Notes: generated from the letters alone by a model not told the origin. Shown: positions 1 through 8,144, numbered from the stretch's first letter. The stretch is 64,000 nt of DNA from Paracoccus aerodenitrificans (GCF_027913215.1 NZ_CP115784.1:2861501-2925500), one strand, 5' to 3'. Made by a program: numbers and translations.

Positions 1-1
1 T

Positions 2-853
2 ATCATGCTTCTGTTTTTCGCCGAAAGCAGCAGCGGAACGACACTGATCGGCCTCCGCCCGCTTTTCGGGCTTGATCCCGAACTGCGTCAGGGCACCCGC
101 TTTGTCGGCCCGTTCACCGCTTTATGGTTCGCTCTGTTCATGATCCCGTTCTTCCTGTGGGTCAGGGAGCCGCAGGGTCAGGGCAAGCCGTTCCATCCGC
201 TTGCAGCGGCACGGGATCTTATGGCCTTGCTGCGCAGCCTGCGGCACCGGCGCAGCCTTCTGACATGGCTGATCTCTTCGATGCTGTCGCGTGACGCGCT
301 GAACGGGTTATACGGGTTCGGAGGCGTCTATGCCGGGACCATGCTGGGGTGGCCGGTCATTCTCTCGGGTATTTTCGGAATTGTCACCGTAATCGCGGCG
401 ATCTTCATTTCATGGCTTGGTGGCCGGGCGGATCAGAAATGGGGTCCCAAACCCGTGGTGATCGCCGCCATTATCGCGCTGACAGTCGTTTGCATCGTCA
501 TTGTCTCAATGGATCGCAGCGCCATTTTCGGCATCCCCCTGCCCGAGGGTTCGAAACTGCCCGACGCGATCTTCTTTCTTTGCGGTACGGTGATCGGCGG
601 TGCAGGAGGCGCGATGCAGGCCGCGTCGCGCACATTGACCGTGCGGCACACCTCGGCCGAGCGGGCGACCGAGATCTTCGGCCTTTATGCGCTGTCAGGC
701 AAGGCGACTGCCTTTCTTGCCCCCTTCCTGATCGCCCTTGTGACCGATCTGACCGGCAATCAGAGAATTGGCATCTCTCCGCTGATCGTGATGTTCCTTC
801 TCGCGGTGTTTTTGTTAAACTGGGTCAACAAAAACGGAGAGGCAGAGCAGTGA
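2..853 (+). CDS. MFS transporter, UMF1 family, 5' end cut off
   Basis: This is an integral membrane transporter of the major facilitator superfamily, related to the UMF1/Atg22-like group; its substrate is unknown. The reading frame is already open at the left window edge, so the first visible Met (position 5) is probably internal and the N-terminal helices are missing. The visible 282 residues hold about seven hydrophobic helices and a charged cytoplasmic loop (near residues 53-80) typical of the middle of MFS proteins. A Gly-rich helix (IGGAGGAMQAASRTL) matches the UMF1 signature region as I recall it. The stop codon overlaps the GTG start of mepA by four bases, which suggests co-transcription. 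Family assignment is confident; function is not. Confidence 0.8.
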   Translation: MMLLFFAESSSGTTLIGLRPLFGLDPELRQGTRFVGPFTALWFALFMIPFFLWVREPQGQGKPFHPLAAARDLMALLRSLRHRRSLLTWLISSMLSRDALNGLYGFGGVYAGTMLGWPVILSGIFGIVTVIAAIFISWLGGRADQKWGPKPVVIAAIIALTVVCIVIVSMDRSAIFGIPLPEGSKLPDAIFFLCGTVIGGAGGAMQAASRTLTVRHTSAERATEIFGLYALSGKATAFLAPFLIALVTDLTGNQRIGISPLIVMFLLAVFLLNWVNKNGEAEQ

Positions 854-1731
854 TCCGCAAATTCATCCTGACGGCGGCCGCCGTCCTGGGGCTTGCAACG
901 CCCGGACTGGCCGATCCTTTGGCAAAAGACGTTTTCGGCCATGTCCCCGGTCCGACCGCTGCACCGGGCGTGTCGATCGGCAGTTACAGCAAAGGCTGCG
1001 TATCGGGCGCAGTCCAGCTTCCCGAAACCGGCCCGACATGGCAGGCCATGCGCCTGTCGCGCAACCGCAACTGGGCCCATCCCGAGATGGTGAATTTCGT
1101 GATCGGCCTGTCCGAAGCCGCAACGAAAATGGGTTTCCGCGGCCTCTATATCGGCGATATGAGCCAGATGCGCGGCGGCCCGATGCTCAGCGGTCATGCC
1201 AGCCACCAACTTGGACTGGATGCGGATATCTGGATGTTGCCGCCCTCATCCCTGTCCCTCTCGCGCGAGCAGCGTGAGAATATCTCTTCGATCACCGTGG
1301 TCTCGTCGAACGGGCTGAGCGTCAACGGCAACTGGACCCCTTCGCACGCCGCCATCATCCAGTCGGCGGCGATGGATCCGCGCGTCGACCGCATCTTTCT
1401 GGATGCCGCGATCAAGGTTGCAATGTGCGACGCCAATGGCGACCGGGGAAGCTGGCTGCAAAAGCTGCGTCCGACTCCGAACCATGATTATCATTTCCAT
1501 GTCCGTCTGAACTGCCCGGCGGGAAGCCCCGGCTGCCAGAACCCCGCGGCCCCTGTGGCTGCGCTTTCGGGCAATGATAATGGCTGCGGTTCGGCCCGGC
1601 AGGAGCTGGCCTATCGCGCAAACCCCTCGACCCGACCGAAGGGGACGCCGAACCCGAATTACCGCCATCCCCGCAGCTTCCGGTTAAGTGAGATGCCGAG
1701 GCAATGCCAGGCCGTCGCTACCGCACGCTGA
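850..1731 (+). CDS. mepA: Penicillin-insensitive murein endopeptidase MepA
   Basis: MepA is a periplasmic zinc endopeptidase that cleaves D-Ala-meso-DAP cross-links in peptidoglycan. I chose the GTG at 850 because it starts a clear Sec signal peptide (residues 1-21, cleavage after Leu-Ala) and overlaps the upstream stop as GTGA; the frame stays open upstream but is antisense-like there. Family motifs are present: SGHASHQLGLDADIW (residues 114-128), where His119 and Asp126 correspond to the E. coli ligands His113 and Asp120, and DYHFHV (residues 213-218) with the C-terminal His pair. Length is 293 residues, close to the usual 270-300. Cys50 and several late Cys residues could form the disulfides known in the family. 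Confidence 0.93.
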   Translation: MIRKFILTAAAVLGLATPGLADPLAKDVFGHVPGPTAAPGVSIGSYSKGCVSGAVQLPETGPTWQAMRLSRNRNWAHPEMVNFVIGLSEAATKMGFRGLYIGDMSQMRGGPMLSGHASHQLGLDADIWMLPPSSLSLSREQRENISSITVVSSNGLSVNGNWTPSHAAIIQSAAMDPRVDRIFLDAAIKVAMCDANGDRGSWLQKLRPTPNHDYHFHVRLNCPAGSPGCQNPAAPVAALSGNDNGCGSARQELAYRANPSTRPKGTPNPNYRHPRSFRLSEMPRQCQAVATAR

Positions 1732-2597
1732 TCCTTCCCTTCCTGATATCGATACTGGCCTCCCCGTCTTTCGCGGCAGCCAGTGTCGAATATATCGGAA
1801 CATTTGTCTGGTCTCTGTCGGAAGATGATTTCGGCGGGTTTTCGGGCATCGAAATCGCCGATGACGGCAATTCCTTCCATGTCATCTCAGACCGCGCCCG
1901 CATCCGGTGGGGCATGATCGAGCGCGACAGCTCGGGCCGTATCCGCAATATGCGCATGGCGGGCCGCGCACATCTTCAGGACAGCGCCGGAACCGCGCTT
2001 CTCCCCGGACGGCTTGGCGACAGTGAAGGTCTGGCCATCGCCCCGGACGGCACGATCTGGGTCAGTTTCGAAGGGCTGGACCGCGTTGCCCGCTATGACG
2101 ATGTCGACAGGCCGGCAACGCGGATCGATATCCCGGATGCGTGGCAGTCGATCCCCACCAATGAGGGTTTCGAGGCGCTTGCCATTACAGCGGACGGCAC
2201 CCTGCTGACGCTTCCGGAATACGCCATTGGCGAGCAGACAAGCTTCCCGGTCTGGCGCTATGCGAATGGAAGCTGGGATCAGCCATTTTCGCTGCCCGGA
2301 TCCGAGAAATGGCAGGCTGTCGGCGCCGATATCGGGCCTGACGGCAAGTTCTATCTGCTGGAACGCAATTTTCGCGGCCTGCTTGGTTTTCAGTCCCGCG
2401 TCCGGCGTTTCACATTCTCGGATGACGGTTTTTCAGACGAAGAGCCGATCCTGGAAAGCAACACGCTGCAATATGACAATCTCGAAGGCATCTCGGTCTG
2501 GGATGATGGGCAGGGCATCCGGATCACCATGATCTCGGACGATAATTTCCTTGCTATTCAGCGCACGGAACTGGTCGAGTACCGGATTCTGAACTAA
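1704..2597 (+). CDS. Secreted esterase-like/phytase-like beta-propeller protein
   Basis: This is a predicted periplasmic protein of 297 residues with a signal peptide (residues 1-25, ending in Phe-Ala-Ala-Ala). The body matches the 'esterase-like activity of phytase' family: repeats of the type DGTIWVSFEGLDRVARYD, GPDGKFYLLERNF and SDDNFLAIQRTEL suggest a beta-propeller. Substrate and catalytic activity are not established for most members. The start lies 28 bases inside mepA, so the two are probably translated from one mRNA. It runs head-on into the LysR gene with a four-base overlap of stop codons (2594-2597). Confidence 0.8.
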   Translation: MPGRRYRTLILPFLISILASPSFAAASVEYIGTFVWSLSEDDFGGFSGIEIADDGNSFHVISDRARIRWGMIERDSSGRIRNMRMAGRAHLQDSAGTALLPGRLGDSEGLAIAPDGTIWVSFEGLDRVARYDDVDRPATRIDIPDAWQSIPTNEGFEALAITADGTLLTLPEYAIGEQTSFPVWRYANGSWDQPFSLPGSEKWQAVGADIGPDGKFYLLERNFRGLLGFQSRVRRFTFSDDGFSDEEPILESNTLQYDNLEGISVWDDGQGIRITMISDDNFLAIQRTELVEYRILN

Positions 2598-3496
2598 CTT
2601 CTGCGCCCTCTCGCAAACCAGTCCAGAAATGTCCTGAGACGCGCCGTCTGCAAAATCCGCGACGGGTAATAGATATGGAACTGGACCGGGGCGGGTTCGT
2701 ATTTCGGCAGCAGCTCGACCAGCCTGCCCTCGTTTATCGCGTCCTCCTCGATGGCATGAAAGCTTTGCGCGATCACCTGACCCGAGCGCACCGCCATCCC
2801 GATCCCCCGGATATCGTCCAGACTGATCGCCGCCGGAGGATCAAGCTCCAGCCGCTGATCGCCGTCGCGGAACTGCAGCGGTTCCAGTCTCTGGCTTCCG
2901 GGGAAACGGTATCGCTGAATGCGGTGGCCGATCAGATCCGCCGGGACTGCCGGGGTCCCGTGGCGGGCAAGATAATCCGGGCTGGCCAACAGCACCCTGC
3001 GCAATGGCGGGCCGAAGGGAAGCGAGATCATGTCTCCTTCCAGCGACTCGCGCAGCCGGATCCCGGCATCGAACCCGCCTTTCACGATATCGGTCAGTCG
3101 GTCATCCGTACTCAGCTCAAGCTGGATCGCCGGATTGGCCTGAATGAACTGCGCAAGCTGCGGCATGATGCAGATCTCCAGCGCCAGCCGGGAAAGAGAG
3201 ACCCGCAGCGGACCTTCAGACTGCCCCTCGCTGTCGCGCAAGGCCTGCGTCGCCTGAGACAGACGCGACAGCGGCGCGTCGATATCGGCCAAAAGACGCG
3301 TTCCGGCCTCGGTCAGCCTCAGCGAGCGGCTGGTCCGGGCGAAAAGCCGCACCCCCAGATGCTCCTCCAGGACGCGTATCGATTGTGAGACAGCAGACGG
3401 CGTCACACCCAACCGTCCCGCAGCAGCGGTAAAGCCGCCATGCACCGCGACAGCGCGAAAAACAGGCAGGCCTGCAAGAATACGAGCTTCTATCAT
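2594..3496 (-). CDS. LysR-family transcriptional regulator
   Basis: This is a 300-residue LysR-type regulator. An N-terminal winged helix-turn-helix (residues about 5-63, with GGFTAAAGRLGVTPSAVSQS) is followed by a periplasmic-binding-protein-like effector domain. The early part (FRAVAVHGGFTAAAGRLG) and the motif around DGDQRLELDPP resemble the group that represses or activates oxidoreductase genes. No divergently transcribed target lies close by: the next gene (at 3891) is a transporter on the other strand, 394 bases away. An inverted repeat just upstream of the start (3509-3523) could be its own operator. The inducer is unknown. Confidence 0.88.
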   Translation of the reverse strand: MIEARILAGLPVFRAVAVHGGFTAAAGRLGVTPSAVSQSIRVLEEHLGVRLFARTSRSLRLTEAGTRLLADIDAPLSRLSQATQALRDSEGQSEGPLRVSLSRLALEICIMPQLAQFIQANPAIQLELSTDDRLTDIVKGGFDAGIRLRESLEGDMISLPFGPPLRRVLLASPDYLARHGTPAVPADLIGHRIQRYRFPGSQRLEPLQFRDGDQRLELDPPAAISLDDIRGIGMAVRSGQVIAQSFHAIEEDAINEGRLVELLPKYEPAPVQFHIYYPSRILQTARLRTFLDWFARGRRS

Positions 3497-3890
3497 GAAG
3501 CATTACTAACAGATAAAATCTGTAATTCTATATTTTTTCTAAATAATTTTAGTGGGAAATTGATGTTGTTCGGTTAAGCCGGAACTCATCCGATATTGAT
3601 ACGCGATTGAACAAGGCAGTCGACAACGCTTTGGGAGGCGGCAGGATCGTTTTTCGCCGTGCGCTCACATGGCCGATAGGTCCGAAAAACGGGCGCAGCA
3701 TGCTCGCCCTGACCAACACGGCGCCTGAAGGGATGGTCGGACGTTTCGCCATTGAAATGGCGGAAGCCGCAGCGTGACCCGGACGCAGCGACGATTCCGC
3801 GGCGTTGACTTCGCAGCCGCGCTGCCCTATCGCCGCGATGTCCCGGCTATGGGACCGAGTTGTTCCGCCACCTTGTAAAACGGAAAATAC
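3497..3890. other. Intergenic region between LysR and the YhhQ transporter
   Basis: These 394 bases hold an AT-rich promoter-like part (3500-3552) and a GC-rich part. On the plus strand an open frame runs from 3553 to the TGA at 3775-3777; from a TTG at 3607 it would give 56 residues (…GGGRIVFRRALTWPIGPK…). I do not recognise that peptide and it lacks an ATG with a ribosome binding site, so it may be a gene remnant or chance. I looked for a preQ1-type riboswitch ahead of the queuosine-precursor transporter and did not find a convincing one. Confidence 0.4.
3509..3523. promoter_or_regulatory. Inverted repeat ACAGAT-N3-ATCTGT upstream of the LysR gene
   Basis: A perfect six-base inverted repeat with a three-base centre lies 12 bases upstream of the LysR start codon, in an AT-rich stretch (3500-3552) that stands out against the GC-rich surroundings. 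This is where autoregulatory LysR sites usually lie, but the assignment is inferred. Confidence 0.4.
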
Positions 3891-4505
3891 ATGACCCGCT
3901 TCCTTCCCGGCGTAATCGCCATGGCCATCGTCGTGGTGGCCTCGAATATCCTTGTTCAATACCATCTCGGTGCCTGGGTGACCTGGGGTGCGATTTCTTA
4001 TCCCTTCGCCTTTCTGGTGACGGATGTGATGAATCGCGTCTATGGCCCGGCTGCGGCGCGGCGCGTTGTACTGGTCGGTTTCGTGATCGGCGTAATCTGT
4101 TCGCTGATTGCCGCCGGGCTGGACAAGACCACGCTGCGTATTGCCATTGCCTCAGGCGCGGCCTTCCTGCTGGCGCAATTGCTGGATATCACCGTCTTCA
4201 ACGCAATGCGTAACCGGGGCGGCTGGTGGACAGCGCCAGCCTTGTCCTCTTTCGTCGGGTCGGCGCTGGATACGGCGCTGTTCTTCTCAATCGCATTCGC
4301 CGCTCAGCTCAGCTTCATTCATCCGGCTGAAGATGTCTCCTGGGCGAATGAAATGATCCCGCTTCTGGGGACCGGTCCGGTGGCTCCGGTCTGGGCCTCG
4401 CTTGCAGTGGCGGACTGGATCATGAAATTGTTACTGGCTCTTCTGTCTTTGGTGCCGTTCAGGCTGATCGTACACAGCATCTTGCGTCGGCAACCCTCAT
4501 TTTGA
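3891..4505 (+). CDS. yhhQ: Queuosine precursor transporter YhhQ (VUT family)
   Basis: This is a 204-residue inner membrane protein of the vitamin uptake-like transporter family (COG1738), which imports queuosine precursors such as preQ0/preQ1 for tRNA modification. About six transmembrane segments are visible. Characteristic family stretches are present, including SYPFAFLVTDVMNRVYG (residues about 36-52), LAQLLDITVFNAMRNR and SSFVGSALDTALFF. The ATG at 3891 follows an A-rich stretch with a weak ribosome binding site. No queuosine synthesis genes are nearby. Family membership is very clear; the exact substrate in this organism is inferred. Confidence 0.9.
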   Translation: MTRFLPGVIAMAIVVVASNILVQYHLGAWVTWGAISYPFAFLVTDVMNRVYGPAAARRVVLVGFVIGVICSLIAAGLDKTTLRIAIASGAAFLLAQLLDITVFNAMRNRGGWWTAPALSSFVGSALDTALFFSIAFAAQLSFIHPAEDVSWANEMIPLLGTGPVAPVWASLAVADWIMKLLLALLSLVPFRLIVHSILRRQPSF

Positions 4506-4511
4506 GTTGAC

Positions 4512-4528
4512 TTATCCACAGCCTGTGG
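4512..4528. promoter_or_regulatory. DnaA-box-like 9-mer within a small inverted repeat
   Basis: Positions 4512-4520 read TTATCCACA, a perfect match to the DnaA-box consensus, and 4516-4528 form the inverted repeat CCACA-N3-TGTGG. It lies just after the yhhQ stop codon. A single box does not make an origin; it could titrate DnaA or regulate the small transcript downstream. Confidence 0.35.
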
Positions 4529-4570
4529 CAGGCTGGCGATACGTGGCAACATTTGAAAGGAGGTGGTCCA

Positions 4571-4627
4571 GTGTCGAGAGTGATATTGGAGAGAGGTGTC
4601 GGGACAGTCAGGGGGGCCGCGGCCTGA
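4571..4627 (+). CDS. Possible 18-residue small protein or leader peptide
   Basis: The GTG at 4571 lies seven bases after the GGAGG of an unusually long ribosome binding site and opens a frame of 18 codons (MSRVILERGVGTVRGAAA) ending in TGA at 4625-4627. The peptide is basic and ends in a Gly/Ala tail. I do not recognise a family. The strong initiation signal is the only argument for translation; the RNA itself may be the functional product. Confidence 0.3.
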   Translation: MSRVILERGVGTVRGAAA

Positions 4628-4706
4628 GGGCAAACCCCAGGTTACAGAACTCTGACTGGGACGGACGGATCTTCGATCCCTAACCGGACCATCTCCGAGG
4701 ATCTCG

Positions 4707-4742
4707 CGGGCCGCTGCCTCTGGCGCGGCCCGTTTCCTTTTT
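4707..4742 (+). terminator. Intrinsic terminator of the small transcript
   Basis: An eight-base-pair GC stem (CGGGCCGC / GCGGCCCG) with an eight-base loop is followed by TTTCCTTTTT. It separates the small transcript from the REC-PP2C gene at 4805. Confidence 0.8.
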
Positions 4743-4804
4743 CTGACAGAAGATCCAGCCGGCAATTCACATCGGGTTAGGCTTTCTCCGCTAAGCCGAA
4801 GCCC

Positions 4805-6085
4805 ATGAAAACGAATCCGATCAGCACAGCCGATTCTCTGGTCCCCGTCAGCGCCCGCCGGGTTCTGGTCGTGGATGACAGCCGCGCTCAGCGGATGATG
4901 CTGTCCATCCACCTCAATCGCGCCGGGTATGAGGTGCTGGAAGCGGAAAGCGGCGATGCCGCGCTTGAGATATGCCGGACGCAGCGGCCGGATGTGATCC
5001 TGTCGGATTGGGTCATGGCAGGGATGACCGGGCCGGATCTGTGCCGGGAAATCAGGTCCCGGCACTGGCGCGACTATATCTATTTCATCCTGATCACCTC
5101 GAAAGCCGATCCTGCCGATATCGCCTTCGGACTGGAAAGCGGCGCGGATGATTTCTTAACCAAGCCCATCGCCGCGGCGGAACTTCTGGCCCGCCTGCGG
5201 GCCGGGGAACGGATCCTGCGCCTTCAGGACGATGCCCGCCGGGCCAATGCGAAACTGACCGAGACCCTGTCCCAGCTTCGCAGCGCACAGGCCTCGATGG
5301 ATCGCGACCTGACAGAGGCGCGTCGCCTTCAGCAGGGCCTCATCGGCAACCGGCAAGAGCGGTTCGGTGATTTCGCTGTGTCCAATATACTGCGTCCCGC
5401 CGGGCATGTTGGCGGCGATCTTACGGGCAGTTTCGCCATCAATGCGCGACGATTTGGGGTGTTTTCAATCGACGTATCAGGCCACGGCGTGACGGCGGCC
5501 TTGCTGACGGCGCGGCTGGCAACGCAGTTTTCCTCATCCGTCGATCAGAACGCGGCGCTGTTCATCAATGAGTTCGGACTTTACGATTCGCGCCCCCCGG
5601 CTGCACTTGCGCGATATCTGAACCATTTGCTGCTGACCGATCTTCAGACCGATAATTATTTCACGATGGTCTTTGCGATTGTCGATCAGATCACATGGGA
5701 GGTCTGCCTGGTTCAGGCAGGCCACCCCTACCCCCTGCTTCAGCGTGTGGATGGCAGTGTTGAGCAAATCGGCAAAGGCGGATTGCCGGTCGGCGTCATG
5801 GAACACGCGACATATGACGAAATTTCGCTGAAGCTTAAGCCGGGTGAGCGGCTTCTGATCGCCTCGGACGGGCTGTCGGACGTGACGGACCGGGCGGGGC
5901 AGGCACTGGGCACGGAAGGGCTGTCCGCCATCCTTTCCGCAGACCGAAACACCTACGGCGTCGATCTGCTGGAAACGATGGTCGGTGCAGTGCTGAGCCA
6001 CAGCAATGGCGAGCAATGCGACGATATGTCAGCGGTACTGCTGGAGCACCGTGCCAGCGGTCACGGCAGCGCGCCGAAAAGATGA
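4805..6085 (+). CDS. Response regulator with PP2C (SpoIIE/RsbU-type) phosphatase domain
   Basis: This 426-residue cytoplasmic protein joins a receiver domain (residues about 19-137) to a PP2C-like Ser/Thr phosphatase. The receiver has the acidic pair Asp24/Asp25, phosphoacceptor Asp68 (SDWVM), Thr98 and Lys120 (LTKP), so it should be phosphorylatable. A short coiled-coil (about 140-180) leads into the phosphatase, whose metal-binding motifs are visible (HVGGDL, SIDVSGHG, ASDGLSD, CDDMSAV). Such proteins dephosphorylate anti-sigma-factor antagonists in partner-switching pathways. No antagonist, anti-sigma factor or histidine kinase is encoded next to it, so its partners are elsewhere. It is a single-gene unit ending convergent to the acyl-CoA synthetase gene. 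Confidence 0.9.
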   Translation: MKTNPISTADSLVPVSARRVLVVDDSRAQRMMLSIHLNRAGYEVLEAESGDAALEICRTQRPDVILSDWVMAGMTGPDLCREIRSRHWRDYIYFILITSKADPADIAFGLESGADDFLTKPIAAAELLARLRAGERILRLQDDARRANAKLTETLSQLRSAQASMDRDLTEARRLQQGLIGNRQERFGDFAVSNILRPAGHVGGDLTGSFAINARRFGVFSIDVSGHGVTAALLTARLATQFSSSVDQNAALFINEFGLYDSRPPAALARYLNHLLLTDLQTDNYFTMVFAIVDQITWEVCLVQAGHPYPLLQRVDGSVEQIGKGGLPVGVMEHATYDEISLKLKPGERLLIASDGLSDVTDRAGQALGTEGLSAILSADRNTYGVDLLETMVGAVLSHSNGEQCDDMSAVLLEHRASGHGSAPKR

Positions 6086-6135
6086 TGCCGTGCGGTTCAC
6101 TCAGGACAGTCAGGCCATCACTTCGCGCAGGCCGG

Positions 6136-8016
6136 TCAGACCCACTCCCAGGGACGGGTGAACGCACCGAGTATATGGCTGACCGCTTCCTCATCGACAG
6201 TGCCGTCACGGGTGATTTTCACGACCAGACCGCGCTTTTTATCCTCGAACACCTCGGCGACGCTTGCCCCGGTTCCTTCAAGGGCGGCATCATAAACACG
6301 CTTTATCGCAAGCTTGCGCAGATCCGGCTTGAAGATCTTGCCGACCGCCGTTTTCGGCAACTCGGGCAGGATTTCCAAGTGCTTCGGTACGGCGGCACGT
6401 TCGTGGATACGGCTGCGGGCATGTTCGAGAAGCTCGGCATCCGTCACCTTGCCGCCCTCGACAAGTTCGACATAGGCGCAGGGAAGTTCTCCGGCACGCG
6501 CATCCGGCTGGCCGATGGCCCCGGCAAAAGCAACATCGGGATGAGAGAGAAGCGCGTCCTCGATTTCTGCCGGGTCGAGATTATGCCCGCCCCGGATGAT
6601 CAGATCCTTCGCCCGGCCGGTGATCCACAGATAGCCATCCGGATCGATCCGCCCAAGATCGCCGGTCCGCAGAAAACGGCCCTCGGCAAAAAGATCGCGG
6701 TTCTTGTCAGACTCGGTATAGGTCGAGCCTTCAAAGACGCCGGGGCTCGCCACGCAGATCTCGCCAACCTCGTCAGTGGCGCATTCGACAAACGCATCGT
6801 CGCGCCGGTTCAGAATCCGCACATGGGAATATGGCAGTGGAATACCGACCGAGCCGACCTTTTTCAGCCCATCGACCGGGTTGCAGGACACCAGACAGGT
6901 GGCCTCGGTCAGGCCATAACCCTCTGCGATCTCAACCCCGGTGGCGGCCTTGAAGCGGTTATAAAGCTCGATCGGCAGCGCCGCCGATCCCGAAATCGCC
7001 GTCCGCAGAGAAGATACATCCGCGTCGACCGGCCTTTGCATCAGCGCGGAAATCGCCGTCGGGACAGTGATCAGGAACGTGACCTGCCAACGCTCGATCA
7101 GTTTCCAGAAATTGTCGAACACACCATCGCCACGATATCCGGCAGGCGTCGGCATCACCATATGCGCACCCGAAGCGACGCAGCTCATCAGGATCGGATA
7201 GGCGGCGAAGACGTGGAACAACGGCAGCGGGCAGATCAGCACGTCATGTTCGTCGAACAGCAGCGAGGCACCCAGAAAACCGTTATAGATCATCCCCGAA
7301 TATTTATGCTGCGCCACTTTTGGCAGGCCGGTGGTGCCGCCAGTGTGGAAATAGGCCGCAACGCGGTCCTGCGCTGGATCGTCGAAATCCAGCCGGTTGT
7401 GGTTTTCAGAGGAAGCAGCGGCCTCGAAATTATGGATTTCGGCATGGTGCCGGGTGGGAACCTTCGGACGCGCCAGAGGAACGATGAACTTCTTCAGGCC
7501 GGTCAGATGCCGGTTCAGGTCGATTTCAAGGACATGCTCGACACAGGGCGCTTGCGCGACGGCTTCGGCGGCTTTCTGGGCGATATCGGATTTGGGGAAG
7601 GATTTCAGCGTCACCAGCACCTTGGCATTGGTGGCTTTCAGAATGCCTGCGATATGATCCGCCTCCAGCAGAGGGTTGATCGGGCTGACAATCCCCGCCG
7701 TCATCCCGGCCAGCAGCACGACAGGCGTTTCGATGCTGTTCGGCAGAAGATAGGCAACGGTATCTTGCGGCCCTACACCCAGCTTGCGGAAGAGATTGGC
7801 GGTTTCGGTGACGCGCTCCAGCAAATCGGCCCAACTCAGCGTCGTCGCGTAATCCCTTGGTCCCGAGAGAAGCTGGAAAGAGATCGCAGGCCGCCCGGGA
7901 AACCGCTCTGCCGTGCGGGACAGCATCTGATAGACTGTGCTGGCAACGTCCCGCTTTTCATACGGCATCTCCTGCTCGACCAGATTACGGTCGGCAATCG
8001 AGCTGAAACGACTCAT
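6136..8016 (-). CDS. Acyl-CoA synthetase (AMP-binding enzyme)
   Basis: This 626-residue enzyme belongs to the ANL superfamily and activates a carboxylic acid, probably a fatty acid, to its CoA thioester through an acyl-adenylate. The ATP-binding loop HTGGTTGLPK, the GYGLTEATC motif and the C-terminal GRAKDLIIRGGHNLDPAEIE hinge and PKTAVGKIFK lysine are all present. I chose the ATG at 8016 because GGGGGGAG precedes it; an in-frame codon 32 residues earlier has no such signal and adds a non-family extension. The N-terminal stretch rich in Val/Tyr (EKRDVASTVYQML) is typical of Rhodobacteraceae members. Chain-length preference cannot be read from the sequence. Confidence 0.9.
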   Translation of the reverse strand: MSRFSSIADRNLVEQEMPYEKRDVASTVYQMLSRTAERFPGRPAISFQLLSGPRDYATTLSWADLLERVTETANLFRKLGVGPQDTVAYLLPNSIETPVVLLAGMTAGIVSPINPLLEADHIAGILKATNAKVLVTLKSFPKSDIAQKAAEAVAQAPCVEHVLEIDLNRHLTGLKKFIVPLARPKVPTRHHAEIHNFEAAASSENHNRLDFDDPAQDRVAAYFHTGGTTGLPKVAQHKYSGMIYNGFLGASLLFDEHDVLICPLPLFHVFAAYPILMSCVASGAHMVMPTPAGYRGDGVFDNFWKLIERWQVTFLITVPTAISALMQRPVDADVSSLRTAISGSAALPIELYNRFKAATGVEIAEGYGLTEATCLVSCNPVDGLKKVGSVGIPLPYSHVRILNRRDDAFVECATDEVGEICVASPGVFEGSTYTESDKNRDLFAEGRFLRTGDLGRIDPDGYLWITGRAKDLIIRGGHNLDPAEIEDALLSHPDVAFAGAIGQPDARAGELPCAYVELVEGGKVTDAELLEHARSRIHERAAVPKHLEILPELPKTAVGKIFKPDLRKLAIKRVYDAALEGTGASVAEVFEDKKRGLVVKITRDGTVDEEAVSHILGAFTRPWEWV

Positions 8017-8115
8017 GGCTCCCCCCATTTTTCCCATTCCGGACCGATACGGCCCGGCGCACAGAATGGGGCATAAGATAGCGGCAGGGCAACCCTGACG
8101 GGAGGGCAGCATTCA

Positions 8116-8144
8116 AGGACGCAGCGTCAGTGCCGCTGCGTCCT
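8116..8144 (-). other. GC hairpin between the BON-LysM and acyl-CoA synthetase genes
   Basis: An 11-base-pair perfect stem (AGGACGCAGCG / CGCTGCGTCCT) with a seven-base loop lies 15 bases past the stop of the BON-LysM gene. It has no T-run on either strand, so it may protect or attenuate the mRNA rather than terminate it. Confidence 0.5.

Larger units (their letters stand above)
4556..4742 (+). ncRNA. Candidate small transcript with an extended Shine-Dalgarno and intrinsic terminator
   Basis: No ordinary gene fits between yhhQ and the REC-PP2C gene. The segment begins with AAAGGAGGTGGTCC (4556-4569), which can pair over about 13 bases with the 3' end of 16S rRNA as commonly conserved (one G-U pair). 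A GTG follows at 4571 with proper spacing and opens an 18-residue frame. The segment ends in a strong GC hairpin plus T-run (4707-4742). It could be a regulatory RNA, a leader-peptide gene, or both. I could not place a good -10 element, so the transcript start is uncertain. Confidence 0.45.

Noticed and set aside
3790-3890. preQ1 riboswitch ahead of the YhhQ transporter
   Set aside because: Expected by function, but I could not find the pyrimidine-rich loop and A-rich tail of a preQ1-I aptamer or a clear pseudoknot. A covariance search would be decisive.
3549-3965. Minus-strand frame of 138 codons upstream of yhhQ
   Set aside because: It overlaps the start of yhhQ, has low-complexity His/Gly/Arg sequence and no initiation signal.
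4512-4520. Chromosomal replication origin
   Set aside because: Only one DnaA box is present, without an AT-rich unwinding region, further boxes, or dnaA, parAB or hemE-type neighbours.
6016-8076. Long plus-strand open frame (about 686 codons) opposite the acyl-CoA synthetase gene
   Set aside because: Its translation is Arg/Gln-rich with no family motifs, while the minus strand encodes a complete AMP-binding enzyme. It is an antisense shadow caused by GC-rich codon use.
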